A stretch of DNA of 64,000 nucleotides from Siphonodentalium dalli (GCA_032622095.1 CP136064.1:177088247-177152246), one strand, 5' to 3'. Shown: positions 47,656 through 58,218, counted from the stretch's first letter. The notes: generated by a model from the sequence alone, not told the origin. Made by a program: numbers and translations.

Positions 47656-48181
47656 CATACTCATGGATAAACATTACATATGCATATGTTATAAAAAAGA
47701 AGATATATTTGAGTGGATTGGTGGGGCAACATAAAATAAACAAGTCTAGTATTCATCTTTACTGCTCAGGTTGCAGGAATTAAAAAAAAGAATACTGAGA
47801 TATATGCCCTTGTGACATAATGGACATAGACTGCTCTGTTTTGTGCAAAATGTCAGAGCTAATTATGCATTTTGCTCATATGAAACGATGAGAAATGAGT
47901 TGCAAGTTTAGCAGAAATTAATAGCTCAATAAATTGATTCATTTTCGAACATGGTGATCTTTAGTCAATGTTCACTTCACTGTAATCATGAATGGAAGTG
48001 GATGTTGTGTATTGCAGTGATAATATCGCCAGGTTGCCTCTGCATTTAATATAGATATATAAAGTATGGGTAATTTTAATCATATGCAGTTTAAGTCATT
48101 TGTGAGTAGTATATAGTTGTAGATATATATTTCCAACAAGTTCCACATACAAAACATCTTTATTGTGGTGAATAATGATAT

Positions 48182-49153
48182 TCATATATCTGTTGCTGCC
48201 TTTATGTGCTTAATTCTGCCATTTGCAGCATATTTAACCAGAACTTTTCCTCCAGTTGACCAGGCATCTTCCACTTGTCCATTATCTTGTGCTTTCTTTA
48301 GAAGGATGTTGTTTTTGAGTGTTAAGTCCTCCTTTATAACTATGCCACTTCCCTTAAGCATTCTTCTAACCTTCATAACATCCAGTTTGTCCATTCTATT
48401 TACAAACTTCACAATCATTGGTCTGTTTTGATCTTTTGTAGGTGCTCCCAGTCTGTGTGCAATGCTCACATCTTTTGTTACAATTTTGAGGTTCAGTTTT
48501 TTATTGCACACATCAATCACTTTATCAATACAGTCTTCAATTTTCTCCTGAGAACAGTCTCCCCCGATTCCATATATCCTCACACTCTCTTGTCTAGTAT
48601 GCTGTTCCAAGTTATTCACTTCTGTTTTTAGTGCTACTACTTCCTTTTCTAGTCTTGTTGTGTTTTCATCTCTTTCACTGTCTTTTTGTCTGATTGTTTC
48701 AATTTCTTTCTTCATCTCATCATACTTTTTGTTCATATCAAATATTTCACTTTCATGTTTGGATTCCAGTGTATTTATTTTAGTTTCAAATTCTGTTTTA
48801 ACATTGTCAATAAGTGAATTAACAGTTTCAGTTGTTACCAGTGGGAAAATAGCAGCTTCCAAATCTTGTTTAGTAACAACATTGTCCAATTTCATGTTCA
48901 TCTCTTTGAGGAGTTCAGCAATTTGCTTTTCTGCTGGATCAATGTGTGTGGATGATTTCACCTGTTTATCAGAAGCAAAGTTTTTCATCGATGTCTGACC
49001 TGAATCTGCAGTTTTTTGTTTTTTGGGTGGAACATTAGATTTGAATTTGGTATTAGTCACGTTTGGTAGCGTACCCTTGTTCAAACTATCGTCGTTACTG
49101 GACGTTGAACTTGTCAGATCGCGTTTTGGTGGCATCACCATAGCTGATAACAC
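48182..49153 (-). CDS. LINE-type ORF1 protein (coiled coil, RNA-binding)
   Basis: This 323-codon intact frame has a Lys/Ser/Thr-rich N-terminus (PPKRD and PPKKQK, residues 8-46), then a predicted long coiled coil (about 110-185, heptad-like Leu/Ile/Val). A C-terminal region follows, starting LEQHTRQESVRIYGIGG (182-198) and continuing with VSIAHRLGAP, NRPMIVKF and ARRML-like VRRMLKGSG. This is the layout of LINE ORF1 RNA chaperones (Transposase_22-like), which coat LINE RNA. Either the first Met or Met7 (MPPKRD) could be the start. AATAAA occurs 18 bp past the stop (48,159-48,164 complement). It lies 3.5 kb upstream of the LINE ORF2 on the same strand, but microsatellites fill the gap, so linkage is unproven. 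Confidence 0.8.
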   Translation of the reverse strand: MLSAMVMPPKRDLTSSTSSNDDSLNKGTLPNVTNTKFKSNVPPKKQKTADSGQTSMKNFASDKQVKSSTHIDPAEKQIAELLKEMNMKLDNVVTKQDLEAAIFPLVTTETVNSLIDNVKTEFETKINTLESKHESEIFDMNKKYDEMKKEIETIRQKDSERDENTTRLEKEVVALKTEVNNLEQHTRQESVRIYGIGGDCSQEKIEDCIDKVIDVCNKKLNLKIVTKDVSIAHRLGAPTKDQNRPMIVKFVNRMDKLDVMKVRRMLKGSGIVIKEDLTLKNNILLKKAQDNGQVEDAWSTGGKVLVKYAANGRIKHIKAATDI

Positions 49154-49489
49154 GACGATAGGAGACTCAACTTTCGAGTAATAAAGTTTCTGCCTGGGGT
49201 CAAATTACTAACTTGAAGACTCACTATAGTGTAGAGTGTTGATATATAAATTCAATTGTCAATATTGAACGGCTGTAGCGTATATCTAAGGTCTATATTC
49301 TGTCCGATTAACCTGCCACGTCGAAAACAAACTTACACGGCCGCCATTGTTACCCCGATATGAACAAATTGTTACACCATCAATACCCGATTCATACTAT
49401 ATGATGGAATCTCAAATAATCAACACTGAATTGACTTGCCCTGAAATTATAAATTGGAGTGCTTCATTTTATCTGCCATTTATTTGAAA
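49154..49489. other. 5' flank of the ORF1; no gene seen
   Basis: Possible 5' untranslated region or promoter of the ORF1-bearing element; no motif could be identified. Confidence 0.35.
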
Positions 49490-50103
49490 GAGACAGTGTA
49501 TCACTCTCTGAAAACTGTAGAAAAAAAGTTATAGGCGTCACTCCGCCAATCACCAGATGTATCAGCTCTGGTCGCACTGATGATTTAAAAGCCCATGTTG
49601 TACCCCTCTCCTGAAGGAATGTGATGAATATTGACTAGGATCCTGTCCACATTGCACAATGAGAGACCGCCAATGGTGTGTAATATCGTGATATGTAATA
49701 AGTGCCAAATGGCCACCATTATTTTTGCACAAATGCAGGTTATTTCTGTGAAGCAGGAAGGAGAGAGCGCATTCTGTTAAATGCTTTAACCGGACAGAAT
49801 ATAGAATCTGGTATTGCCGTGATATGTATTTATAATATTCTTTCGCCAAACTGAATAGTCTTTGTCCATCGAAATATTATTGTGACGGATGGAGTCTTGT
49901 TGTAACAGAACATCATGTCGAAGCAAAACTGTCTCTCCATTTTTTATATTTCTAGAGTTAGGTACTAAATTGGATATTCGAGCCATTAGAAAGAATGCTA
50001 ACAGTAATAGTGACCAATATGTAACATCCAGACTAGAACTCATGTCCATTTTACTATGAAACTGATTGCGTAATGGTGGAGTAATAGGTAAGGCTCTCTT
50101 CAA
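49490..50103 (-). pseudogene. DIRS/Ngaro tyrosine recombinase, catalytic domain
   Basis: Two overlapping frames carry it. 50,103-49,786 reads ALPITPPLRNQF, DVTYWSLLLLAFFLMARISN, LVPNS, then LLRHDV (the catalytic Arg region, in LMARxSNLVP). 49,849-49,562 continues with ALITYHDITHHWRSLI and the HxxR box YSSHSFRRG. After the stop near 49,562, a shifted frame gives SSVRPELIHL and GDWRSDAYNFF, which holds the expected nucleophilic Tyr. All three catalytic landmarks are therefore present but spread over three frames. It would join circular cDNA to the target. Confidence 0.85.
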
Positions 50104-50175
50104 GGCAATGTGAATTCAATATTGAAATACCCCGAACCAATAGCTTTGTTGATAAGCGTTAGTATATGAAGAAAC

Positions 50176-50436
50176 CTAACACCTGATAAGTATATTCTGG
50201 ACTGCCGCTACTGTCTCAAAGGAATGACTCAAAAATTGTACATAATTACTTAATAGTTCTACAGATGCAGGCGATTGTCGTAAATTGAAATGATTACAGA
50301 ACTGAAAATATGTTATAATTTGTGTCTTCATTTCATTTGCTAAAAGAGACAGACGAATATAACTACTATTATAGAGCATATACTTATCTGAGATAACGTT
50401 ATTGTATATATGATCCAAATAAACTAGCATTACCAA
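50176..50436 (-). pseudogene. DIRS/Ngaro recombinase N-terminal (core-binding) domain
   Basis: This 86-codon frame contains QIITYFQFCNHFNLRQSPAS followed by VELLSNYVQFLSHSFETVAAV. This is the SAM-like core-binding pattern WxxYxxFCxxFxLxxxPAxxxxLxxYxxFLxxxxxxxxTV. It sits directly upstream of the catalytic part with one frame break between. Confidence 0.8.
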
Positions 50437-50499
50437 TTATGACTGAATTGAACATTTTCAGGATTAACTTCTAAACGTTTCATATTATTGACATTTGGA

Positions 50500-50684
50500 G
50501 TCAGCTTGCAAAAATCTAGTTCTGCTTTTGGATCTGAGCTCCATCTCGACAGACAGTCTGCTGCTCTGTTTTTTGCAGTAAGATGTTTAGTGTGTATTTC
50601 AAATTGACATATGGCGCCGATTAAACAAATCTTTCGTAAACATGATTGCAGAAACTTACGTCTTGCTTGTTCCAGAATTAATTA
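50500..50684 (-). pseudogene. RNase H C-terminal part (split by insertion)
   Basis: The minus strand from the transposon boundary reads NSGTSK, then (frame shifted) KFLQSCLRKICLIGA and NRAADCLSRWSSDPK. This is the end of the DIRS/Ngaro RNase H, where FLQxxLRxI and AADxLSRW are typical. The matching first part lies on the other side of the 7-kb insertion at 57,752. Confidence 0.9.
50682..50684. other. Target site duplication TTA (left)
   Basis: TTA lies directly outside the left terminal inverted repeat. The same three bases lie outside the right one at 57,749-57,751. Confidence 0.85.
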
Positions 50685-51225
50685 TAGTAGAGATTGGGAA
50701 TACACATAGGTGTCCGCCACTGAGCGAATTTATGCCACTATGATTTTCTTATAGGAAAATGCCTCTAGTTTCAGGATCTGGTTGGTGCACTAAGAAAATG
50801 TGGTCCAAAATAAAAAAAATTCATGCCTTTTCTATGAGTGCCCACCTCATTTTTAAAGCTATTTTCCGAAAATACTACAATTTTGTAAACTTCATTTTAT
50901 TACGAAATTTATCATGCCAAGAAGTCAATATGCGATATGGGAGATGAATTAGTATGATAGAGCTGAAATGTGCTTCAAATGTCTACAAAAGATATTCGTG
51001 GTGACGCCACGAGGCGCCTAACTCTTAGTGAAGCTGCACTATTTTCGTCGATTCACCAAAGAGACCTCGTTTCGTTTTCACTGACCAGAAATATATACGG
51101 AAACGTATAACATATTTGGTGTTGTAGTGACCAGTAGCATACTGGCGATCTGATAAGCCCAATAACTTGAAAATATTTAGCCCATGTCACGTATAGTACC
51201 CTAATAACCTACCCCTACCCCGAAA
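50685..51225 (+). repeat. Left terminal inverted repeat (about 540 bp)
   Basis: It matches the complement of 57,211-57,748 with roughly ten mismatches and three or four one-base indels. It includes GTGACGCCACGAGGCGCCTA near 51,001, itself containing two short palindromes, and ends near CCTACCCCTACCCC. Confidence 0.95.
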
Positions 51226-51652
51226 TATAAAAAAATCGATATTTTGGGAATTCGGTGACATATGCTTCTACATTCTTGTTATAGTTACTCCAACGGAGTT
51301 TACTAAGTTTCTATAACTAATTGTTGTGGGTTTACGTTAAAATGTAGTATTTTGACATAAAGAGAATGTCAGAAATTAGTATTTTTGGGTGAAAACAACA
51401 TATTTTGGTTAATTTTGGGTGAAAATAGAATATTTTGGTATAATATGGATGTAATGCATTTGATTATATATAATACGAATTGACAGAAAGTAATGATATT
51501 ACAGAGATTGATACATGTTGCATATGTATCGTATAGTTGGTATCGTGCATGTATATGCACTAAGGTGAATGGTGTTCTATCCAAAATCAACATCACTACA
51601 ATCGTCATCATCCGACATATAGTCATCACTATCTTCTTCGTCTGTCCAAATA
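51226..51652. other. Transposon 3' interior, no coding seen
   Basis: DNA between the left TIR and the end of the coding region. It contains a tandem ATATTTTGGT...TTTTGGGTGAAAA motif near 51,370-51,440. Confidence 0.5.
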
Positions 51653-51935
51653 TCAATATTGCAATCTTGCGATTCTTCGGCAATACTCGTTCTGCCTGTA
51701 CAATAAGTTTGAAATATCGTCAGGGAATGCCTTCGTTATCCATTTGATGCTACTGTCGTCTTCCCATCCATAGTCAGATGGATCCGGGGCGCATATTTTC
51801 GGAACTGATGCCAGGCGCCATATGCGTGAAACGTAGTTTGCCCTATATGTGTGCAGCTTCAAACTATCAACACATGGTGGTATCAATGACAAATCAACAA
51901 CTTTGCCGTGATCCAAATACTTTTCCCAAGAGTTG
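51653..51935 (-). pseudogene. Academ-like protein, C-terminal tail
   Basis: The frame includes NSWEKYLDHGKVVDLSLIPP, CVDSLKLHTYRANYVSRIW and SDYGWEDDSSIKW. In related invertebrate proteins the nuclease is followed by an LPPTxxALxxHxxRAxYxxxxW segment and then a GW motif, which fits. It is separated from the upstream nuclease frame by a one-base shift near 51,935. The stop lies at 51,653-51,655. Confidence 0.75.
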
Positions 51936-52952
51936 CACTCGAGTTTGGTTGACCGTTACAGGGCGTCGTTTCTCATAGAGCTTAGATACATACTCTTCAA
52001 TTATGTTCATGTCATAACATTCGGTAGACCATTGTGTTCCCAGTGTGGCGAAGGCCTCAATATACCGGTAATCTTTCAGTAATAGGTTGTAACACACCCG
52101 TTTGCCTTTCTTGAAGAATGCGGATACATAGTCGTTCCCTGTAAACGCATGAAATCCAATAATAGATTGTCTTAATAAGGTATTCATAGAACTTTTGTTT
52201 AGGTTGACAATTATTCTGAATTTGCCACGACCAGTATCTAAATACACATCGTGGGTCAGATTGGTGCAATGTCCAAACATAATGACCAATATGTCAGTGT
52301 CTCCTGATGTGGAACGAACAATCACAGGTCCTGGATTGTTTCTGAGTGCATGGTTAACATGTAGGACAACTTTTGTGTGTGCCTCTTCCTGGTCCGAACA
52401 CAGATCTTCAATTATCGCTGTGTCATCTCGAGTTACTAAATAACATAGATCTCTGATGGAAAAGTAGACAACCTGTCCCACGAGTAGCATATCCCGTTTC
52501 TCATTCCACACGTCCAGGATCAGATCTATCATTCTCTCCTTGTTTGTCCCGTTCGATAGAAACTTGGAGAAGTTCTCAGGAATTTTGACTTTTGCACTAG
52601 TAATAATATATTTTTCAGCAACCCCTCTATTTGACCGTTCACCTAGTTTGATGGTATGCTCTCTATATGTGTCCGCACATACGTCAATTCGTTGATATCC
52701 CTGGGGAATTGAACTGAAAATTTGCAGCGCCAATTCCTCAAAAGTTTTGGGTTTTTGGGGCAGTGTGCGAATTAACGCCATTAAGTCTATCACATAGGCC
52801 GATGTGTTATTTCGAGGCGGTAGTGTAGCGGAATCAACAATTTCACAGTTATCAGTTATTATTCCAATCAACTTACTCTTAGTTGTTTGTCTTCTCGTTC
52901 CGCCAGGATGTGCCAAAGCAATCGGTACTGGACCAAGGCAGTACGATAACAC
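51894..52952 (-). pseudogene. Academ-like protein, XPG/FEN-like nuclease domain
   Basis: The 352-codon frame holds a PIN/XPG-type nuclease. Acidic clusters stand in the expected order: RIDVCADTY (Asp 90 and 94), DQEEAHTK (Glu 189-190), STSGDTDILV (Asp 218 and 220) and the GCDY-like AFTGNDYVSAF (Asp 274). These are followed by FKKGKR where FEN-type enzymes have a helix-hairpin-helix. The Cys of the usual TGCD is Asn here, and one acid of EEAD is His. The beginning, LSYCLGPVPIALAHP, is the conserved linker also seen at 22.5 kb. The nuclease probably assists transposition or end processing; its exact role is not known to me. The frame breaks at both ends. Confidence 0.75.
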
Positions 52953-53308
52953 TTTATCGACATCGACAGATTCTTTTTTAGATGACTGGACGCTAACAAA
53001 CTACCTAGAATGTTTCGTTCAATTGTCAATTCCTTTACTTTCCCTTGGGCCGAAACGGAAACTTTCTTGTTGCAATCTTGGAATGAGAAAACGCGTGTTC
53101 TCGAAATAGGACTGAACAGTTCAATCTCAGAACTTTCTATTCGTTTTTGAACAAACTCTGTTGTCTGCAATTGTCCATTATTTATCATATGCAGTATTCC
53201 ATCTGCCACATCAGCTTTGACAGGAGCTCCAGACGACAGATTGTACAGATTTGTCTTGTCCAATTCGGCATCAAAAGGGTTGACAAATTCATTTCGCAGA
53301 ACATTCAA
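52868..53308 (-). pseudogene. Academ-like protein, linker region
   Basis: This 146-codon frame links core and nuclease: DAELDKTNLYNLSSGAPVKA, FVQKRIESSEIELFSPISR, then VSAQGKVKELTIERNILGSL. The same block is found in the fragment at 22.5-22.95 kb. It passes into the nuclease frame by a shift near 52,950. Confidence 0.75.
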
Positions 53309-53335
53309 GATTGATTGGACTCGATCCTCCGATTT

Positions 53336-53584
53336 TTAAATCATGCTCTGTCTACAGGTCGGATGTATATTGTCGGAGGAGATGCTCATACCCACAATTT
53401 CGAATAACATCTCTTTGAACTTCGCCACTTGTGGTCTTTTTAAAACCCACTTGTTATAATTGCCACGATTCCATGCGAACTGTTTGATACCATCTGGTAT
53501 TTTCGCATGTCGATTGTATGTCTGTTCACCAGACTGGTCAACTGCTTGTCTACCTGACTTAATCCCACCACGGCATACAGACAA
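53336..53584 (-). pseudogene. Academ-like protein, region after the core
   Basis: This frame reads AVDQSGEQTYNRHAKIPDGI followed by FAWNRGNYNKWVLKRPQVAK. It corresponds to the family segment DQxxExTxNRDxKxxGGxxGFTxNxxAxxRW. The preceding block (AYDRxNYARYLPVYYAxM, present in the 59-kb fragment) is missing here. The transition at 53,570 therefore probably marks a deletion of about 40-80 codons. Confidence 0.7.
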
Positions 53585-54920
53585 TCCCTTCCCAGCTGTG
53601 AAGTCTTAAATCATAATCATTCTCTTTCACTGCACAATGTAGCATTTGTAATATGTCAATCACATCGAGGTACATTAACCAGAACTTGGCTGTCTTGCCT
53701 AAAGCTCCATTTCGAATTGTTGTTTTGTATGCTTCGTACATTTCCCAGAACTTCGAGAACTCGTCAGTGTCTGTCATGATCAGCTTACATGCAGTTGCCG
53801 GTGATTTGGATTCAAACAGATCACATAGTAACTTAGGAATAGTTATTGGTTCACCGTCATTGGTGCTATGGAAGAATCGGTTGAGAAGCAATCGTTCCAA
53901 TGCGTCTGCAAAATGTTCGTGAACAAACCAGGCACGATTGTACTGTTTACCCTTAAGCACAGCATTCAAACTACCGGACGCACACAGGCCGGTTTGAAAG
54001 ACAATGTCCTCGAAACCACTCGCTGAAACCATCTTACCGATAATACCGAACATTTCCTGCATCAAATGAAAGTCACCTAAATGGACGATGACATTACTGA
54101 ATTCCTTCGGATAGTTCCAGATCATCTGAAATGTTTTTGCTGCTGCTCCAACGTCGAGTGTGATATGAACACTGGGCATGTTCGCTTGTTGGGCTAACTT
54201 TTGTGCCATTTGTAGATATTCGGCAACGGTTTCGTATCCCGATATTGGTTTGTGAATGGGTGGCAGGTATGTGATCATTGTTTTTGTGGGCACATTTTCT
54301 TCTGAAACTGACGAAATCCAACCACCAAACCTAGGAATCGTTTGCCTTTTGTCATGTTGCTCTCTGCCGATCTTCCATGCCATTAGCTTCTTTTTTGCCT
54401 GATCCACCGGTGGTCTACAACATCCAATCGGTTTAGGTGTTTTAGGTGGTCCCCGTTTTGGATTAACATGGCGGTGTTTCAGTTCTGTGTCCACCGAGAC
54501 ACACATCGATCTTCGTTTCGGTCTCGGTAGTACAATCTCCGATGTTCTTGGCACGGTGTCGTCGGAACATTCTTGATAAGCAACGGCATGGGTACTGTGG
54601 ATAGTGTCATGACCAGTGACTGTTTCGACATTATAATCGAAGTTATCAACCCAGAAATGTGTCAGTACTGTCGCAGAATCAGATGCGGGCTGCAGAGGCA
54701 ACATCTGAGGACTTTCGAAGAACTGCTGAGACTGCTCGGCCAAACTAGTCTCAATTTGACACACTGTATCATAGTTAATTGAGTGGCCCAATTTCGATAG
54801 GATTTGTATTGGAGCCTTTTGTCCAGACATGTTATGTACCACAACACCTAGCATAGTGTGCTTTTCTGTTAAGAAGGCGCCACGAGAAACTCCGAAGATC
54901 TTCAGCAATCGATTTAGCAA
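53559..54920 (-). pseudogene. Academ-like transposase core
   Basis: The 453-codon frame is the longest in the element. It reads WVDNFDYNVETVTGHDTIHS (residues 90-110), then SVHITLDVGAAAKTF (Asp 256). The box VIVHLGDFHLMQEM (Asp 283) follows, then SASGFEDIVFQTGLCASGSL and GKQYNRAWFVHEHFADAL. Asp 256, Asp 283 and a later Glu are reasonable candidates for a DDE triad, as reported for Academ cores, but the Glu cannot be fixed by eye. The GDFH/GxFH box followed by GKxYNRA is conserved with the fragment at 59.6 kb. The N-terminal 25 residues overlap the previous frame. Confidence 0.75.
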
Positions 54921-56037
54921 CGGTTTGAATCTTCTTGGTTGTGCGTGATTTGCGCCAACTATGCGTCTTCAGAATGTTCTCAATGAAACACGTTACCATG
55001 CTAGGGGGTTGTCTGCTCTTGACAGCCAGCGACTCAGCACAGGGTGGCCACGAAAGATCGGGTGTTTGGTCAAGAAACTCCTCTATATTCCTACGAATAA
55101 TATTGGCCGCCTGATCAACAACGTCATCGTCGTCTATTTTAAATACCTCTTTTGTATTTTCTGTGAGAGTCCGACTACTCATAACTATCTGTGATTTATT
55201 TGTCTGAACAGTTACGAATAATATAGCATCACCATATTTCGTTTGTATTCGTTGTTTCAACCGATAGCGATACCGTCTATCCGCAACATCAACTGTATAA
55301 CCCAGCATACCAGTCAAAACATTCATAGATACACTACGAAGTTGCTGCAAGACATACATGTCGATAAAATCGCACACGTCGGTGAAATTTTCACTCTCAA
55401 TTGTAGTCATTCCGTCGTCATCAACAACATCGTTATCGGGATCATTGTCACCAGGACGAGCAGGCCAACATATCCTCGTATAGACACTGTAGCAACTGTC
55501 GTGTTTCCGAAATTCCTTTGCGATTAAGTCATCGGTGCCGATTCTGGTCAACATCGTGTCGTCATTTCTCAAAGTAGCAGCCTGTTTAAGTCTACTAGAT
55601 GCAGTTTCAGTGAGAATTTTGGTTGGATGTTCCCTCTTTTGTTTGAGTTTAATAACTACTTTCCCACATATACCACATGATTCGGGAAACATGCCTCGTA
55701 CATCACTCCCGCTTGCATGCTGCCTTGGAGTGCGACACACACCATCATTATCAGAACTGGTTGATGCACTAGGATTTACATTTCGGCAGTGTGTAAATTT
55801 CTTATAGCACTGACTGTGATATCCATGTTTGCAAGGGTCGTATTCTGCAGGAATTGTGTCACATTGTTCACTGTGTGCATTTTTTGCAGCGAATGCACGC
55901 AATTTGTCCCTGCATTCTATCAGTTTAGTATAACTGCCATCATTTAACAGGATGATATGTGCGCCCTCGGTGTGCAATGCTGGGTAATGTATTACACATA
56001 TTGGGACGTCTTCGGTGCGTTTGCGCTTTCGTGACAT
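54832..56037 (-). pseudogene. Academ-like protein, N-terminal zinc-finger region
   Basis: The 401-codon frame starts MSRKRKR (a likely nuclear localisation signal). Two Cys/His modules follow: CKHGYHSQCYKKFTHC (residues 69-84), and CGICGK (121-126) completed by FRKHDSCYSVYT (177-187). In relatives these form a double zinc-binding unit before an Asp-rich spacer (DNDPDNDVVDDD). The frame then runs into SIAEDLRSFSW, where it shifts into the core frame. The start is chosen because it is the first ATG after a long non-coding 5' region and directly precedes the basic stretch. It probably binds the transposon DNA. Confidence 0.75.
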
Positions 56038-56618
56038 TCCTGTCGTGATCCAATTTGCAAATGGGTTAACTTAAAGTGTGTGTCGAAGCGAAACGATGTG
56101 CAAAGCGGACAGCAATCCTGTCGTATTCCATATACAAATATGATGCTAGGTGCGAAGCGATAACCGTGGACCGAACTAGATAAGAGCTCTGGCACGCACA
56201 CTTGCGATCAATGCATCCACAATTCAAACGACAAGAACAACATACATGTATAATAAAATACAAGCATATAAATAGCACGAATTCCACAGTGATCCTTTGT
56301 GTATGTTGTCACCGTAAGGTTTCGACAAAGGGCACTGTCCTATTCGCCTACCAGATTATAAGAACGAAGAACAACAACGAATAATAATCAAGAGAATAAG
56401 AGAAAGATAAGATAATGCTAAGGTAGAAAAAACGATGCTCGCGCAACGATATCTAAAAGAGCTCTGGCGCGTGTATCTAACACTTGGTCGGTGCAGGGTA
56501 TAACTTATAAAGAGCGTTATTTAATGGTCGGAAATTATAAAGAGCGTTTCGAAATTCAAATTAAGGCTGATATTCGCCCATACAGTTATACACGTGTCGT
56601 GTGTGTATGTTCTATATA

Positions 56619-57045
56619 GCCATTCTAATTCCTACCTCACTTTTCCAAACTAATAATTTCCGCATATTAAGGTACACACGTCAGTGGGGAAGAACGCAAA
56701 ATGACAGGATAATATTATACTAAGACATTTCAACATATTAATAGTTATTCACTAATAACACATTTGGGGAATGATGAAGATATGTAGTTAAAATATCCAT
56801 TTTCATGACGTTTTGCATTATTTTTCTATATACTGAGCCATTCTAATTCCTACCTCACTTTTCCAAACTAATAATTTCCGCCTATTAAGGTACACACGTC
56901 AGTGGGGAAGATCACAATATGACAGGATAATATTATACTAAGACATTCAACATATTAATAGTTATTCACTAATAACACATTTGGGGAATGATGAAGATAT
57001 GTAGTTAAAATATTCATTTTCATGACGTTTTGCATTATTTTTTGC
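56619..57045. repeat. 218-bp tandem duplication in the transposon 5' region
   Basis: GCCATTCTAATTCCTACCTC starts at 56,619 and again at 56,837. The two units agree almost completely through CATGACGTTTTGCATTATTT. The duplication lies between the right TIR and the start of the protein, where the promoter should be. Confidence 0.93.
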
Positions 57046-57210
57046 ATATTATTGGCGGCCATCTTGGATTATGGTATTTTTTTCCTATGAAATATTAAGC
57101 ATAACTTAATAGAAAGAAAATGATATATGATACTACTTTGATTATCAATGTATTACGTCGCAATAAAACAAAAATTACATGAATGTGGTCGACATGCTAG
57201 AATTTGCGTT

Positions 57211-57748
57211 TTGGGGTAGGGTAGGTTATTAGGGTACTATACGTGACATGGGCTAAATATTTTCAAGTTATTGGGCTTATCAGATCGCCATTATGCCATT
57301 GGTCACTACAACACCAAATATGTTATACTTTTTCCGTATAGATTTCTGGTCAGTGAAAACGAAACGAGGTCACTTTGGTGAATCGACGAAAATAGTGCAG
57401 CGTCACTAAGAGTTAGGCGCCTCGTGGCGTCACCACGAATATCTTTTGTAAACATTTGAAGCACATTTCAGCTCTATCATACTAATTCATCTCCCATATC
57501 GCATATTGACTTCTTGGCATGATAAATTTCGTAATAAAATGAAGTTTACAAAATTGTAGTATTTTCGGAAAATAGCTTTAAAAATGAGGTGGGCACTCAT
57601 AGAAAAGGCATGATTTTTTTTATTTTGGACCACATTTTCTTAGTGCATCAACCAGATCCTGAAACTAGAGGCATTTTCCTATAAGAAAATCATAGTGGCA
57701 TAAATTCGCTCAGTGGCGGACACCTATGTGTATTCCCAATCTCTACTA
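57211..57748 (-). repeat. Right terminal inverted repeat (about 540 bp)
   Basis: Complement of 50,685-51,225; ends CCCAATCTCTACTA directly before the TTA duplication. Confidence 0.95.
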
Positions 57749-57751
57749 TTA
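57749..57751. other. Target site duplication TTA (right)
   Basis: Matches 50,682-50,684. Removing the transposon with one TTA rejoins the RNase H frame as VEVINSGTS. Confidence 0.85.
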
Positions 57752-58218
57752 CTTCCACACTAGTAATTATCATTATAAATATGTTTACGCTTTCCTTTAA
57801 AATGTTTGCCACAAAGTTTCAATACAGTGATTGTCAGAAGCTCAAGACAATTCATATCTAATTTCAGATCTATAATAAATGCTGGAAATTTACAATGAGA
57901 CAATTACAATGACAAATTGCTCCACATTCTGTTAAACAAGAGTCTGAATACATATTTCGTCAGTTCACACCAGTTCTCCAGCAACATCATTGCAACACCA
58001 TTGAAGTCATTTAAATATTGTTTCCACCAATGTAAATCCTCCTTATATACACTATTATTTTCATTCAAAAAATGAGGTTTGATTTGATCACATTCTCTAA
58101 GCCAGGATAATAATCTAGATACAAACAAACGACCGGGTTGCACACAAGAACTTTCAGAATTCAGTTTACCCAATAAGGATTTAACTCTCTTAAATAGGCT
58201 CCCTTTTTTCTGAGCCAT
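57752..58218 (-). pseudogene. DIRS/Ngaro connection and RNase H N-terminal part
   Basis: The frame 58,218-57,904 gives LFKRVKSLLGKLN, CVQPGRLFVSRLLSWLRE and EDLHWWKQYLNDFNGVAML-like residues, which is the conserved RT-RNase H connection of this order. Past a frameshift, the sequence 57,860-57,752 reads MNCLELLTITVLKLCGK then GKRKHIYNDN, giving the second and third RNase H carboxylates (Glu in NCLELL, Asp in YNDN). It stops at the DNA transposon boundary and resumes at 50,681. Confidence 0.88.

Larger units (their letters stand above)
50685..57748 (-). mobile_element. Academ-like DNA transposon, 7,064 bp, with long TIRs
   Basis: The ends are inverted repeats of about 540 bp beginning TAGTAGAGATTGGGAATAC, flanked by a TTA duplication. 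The internal minus-strand frames encode, in order, a Cys/His-rich N-terminus, an RNase H-fold transposase-like core and an XPG/FEN-like nuclease. That combination, with 3-4 bp target duplications, is what is described for the Academ superfamily. I assign it on this basis, without a search. The TIRs are about 98 percent identical by eye, so the insertion is young compared with its host element. The coding part has at least five frame breaks and a probable internal deletion, so this copy was likely moved in trans. Confidence 0.85.

Noticed and set aside
47434-47743. Frames rich in Tyr, Thr, His and Ile on both strands
   Set aside because: They lie over a TA/CA microsatellite.
48428-48998. Plus-strand frames over the ORF1 region
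   Set aside because: Shadows of the 323-codon minus-strand ORF1; hydrophobic composition comes from the complement of Lys/Glu-rich codons.
51493-51747. 84-codon plus-strand frame
   Set aside because: Partly antisense to the C-terminal tail of the transposon protein and without motif.
50685-57748. PIF/Harbinger assignment from the TTA duplication
   Set aside because: TTA fits Harbinger, but the encoded core lacks the Harbinger pattern and the XPG-like nuclease fits Academ better.
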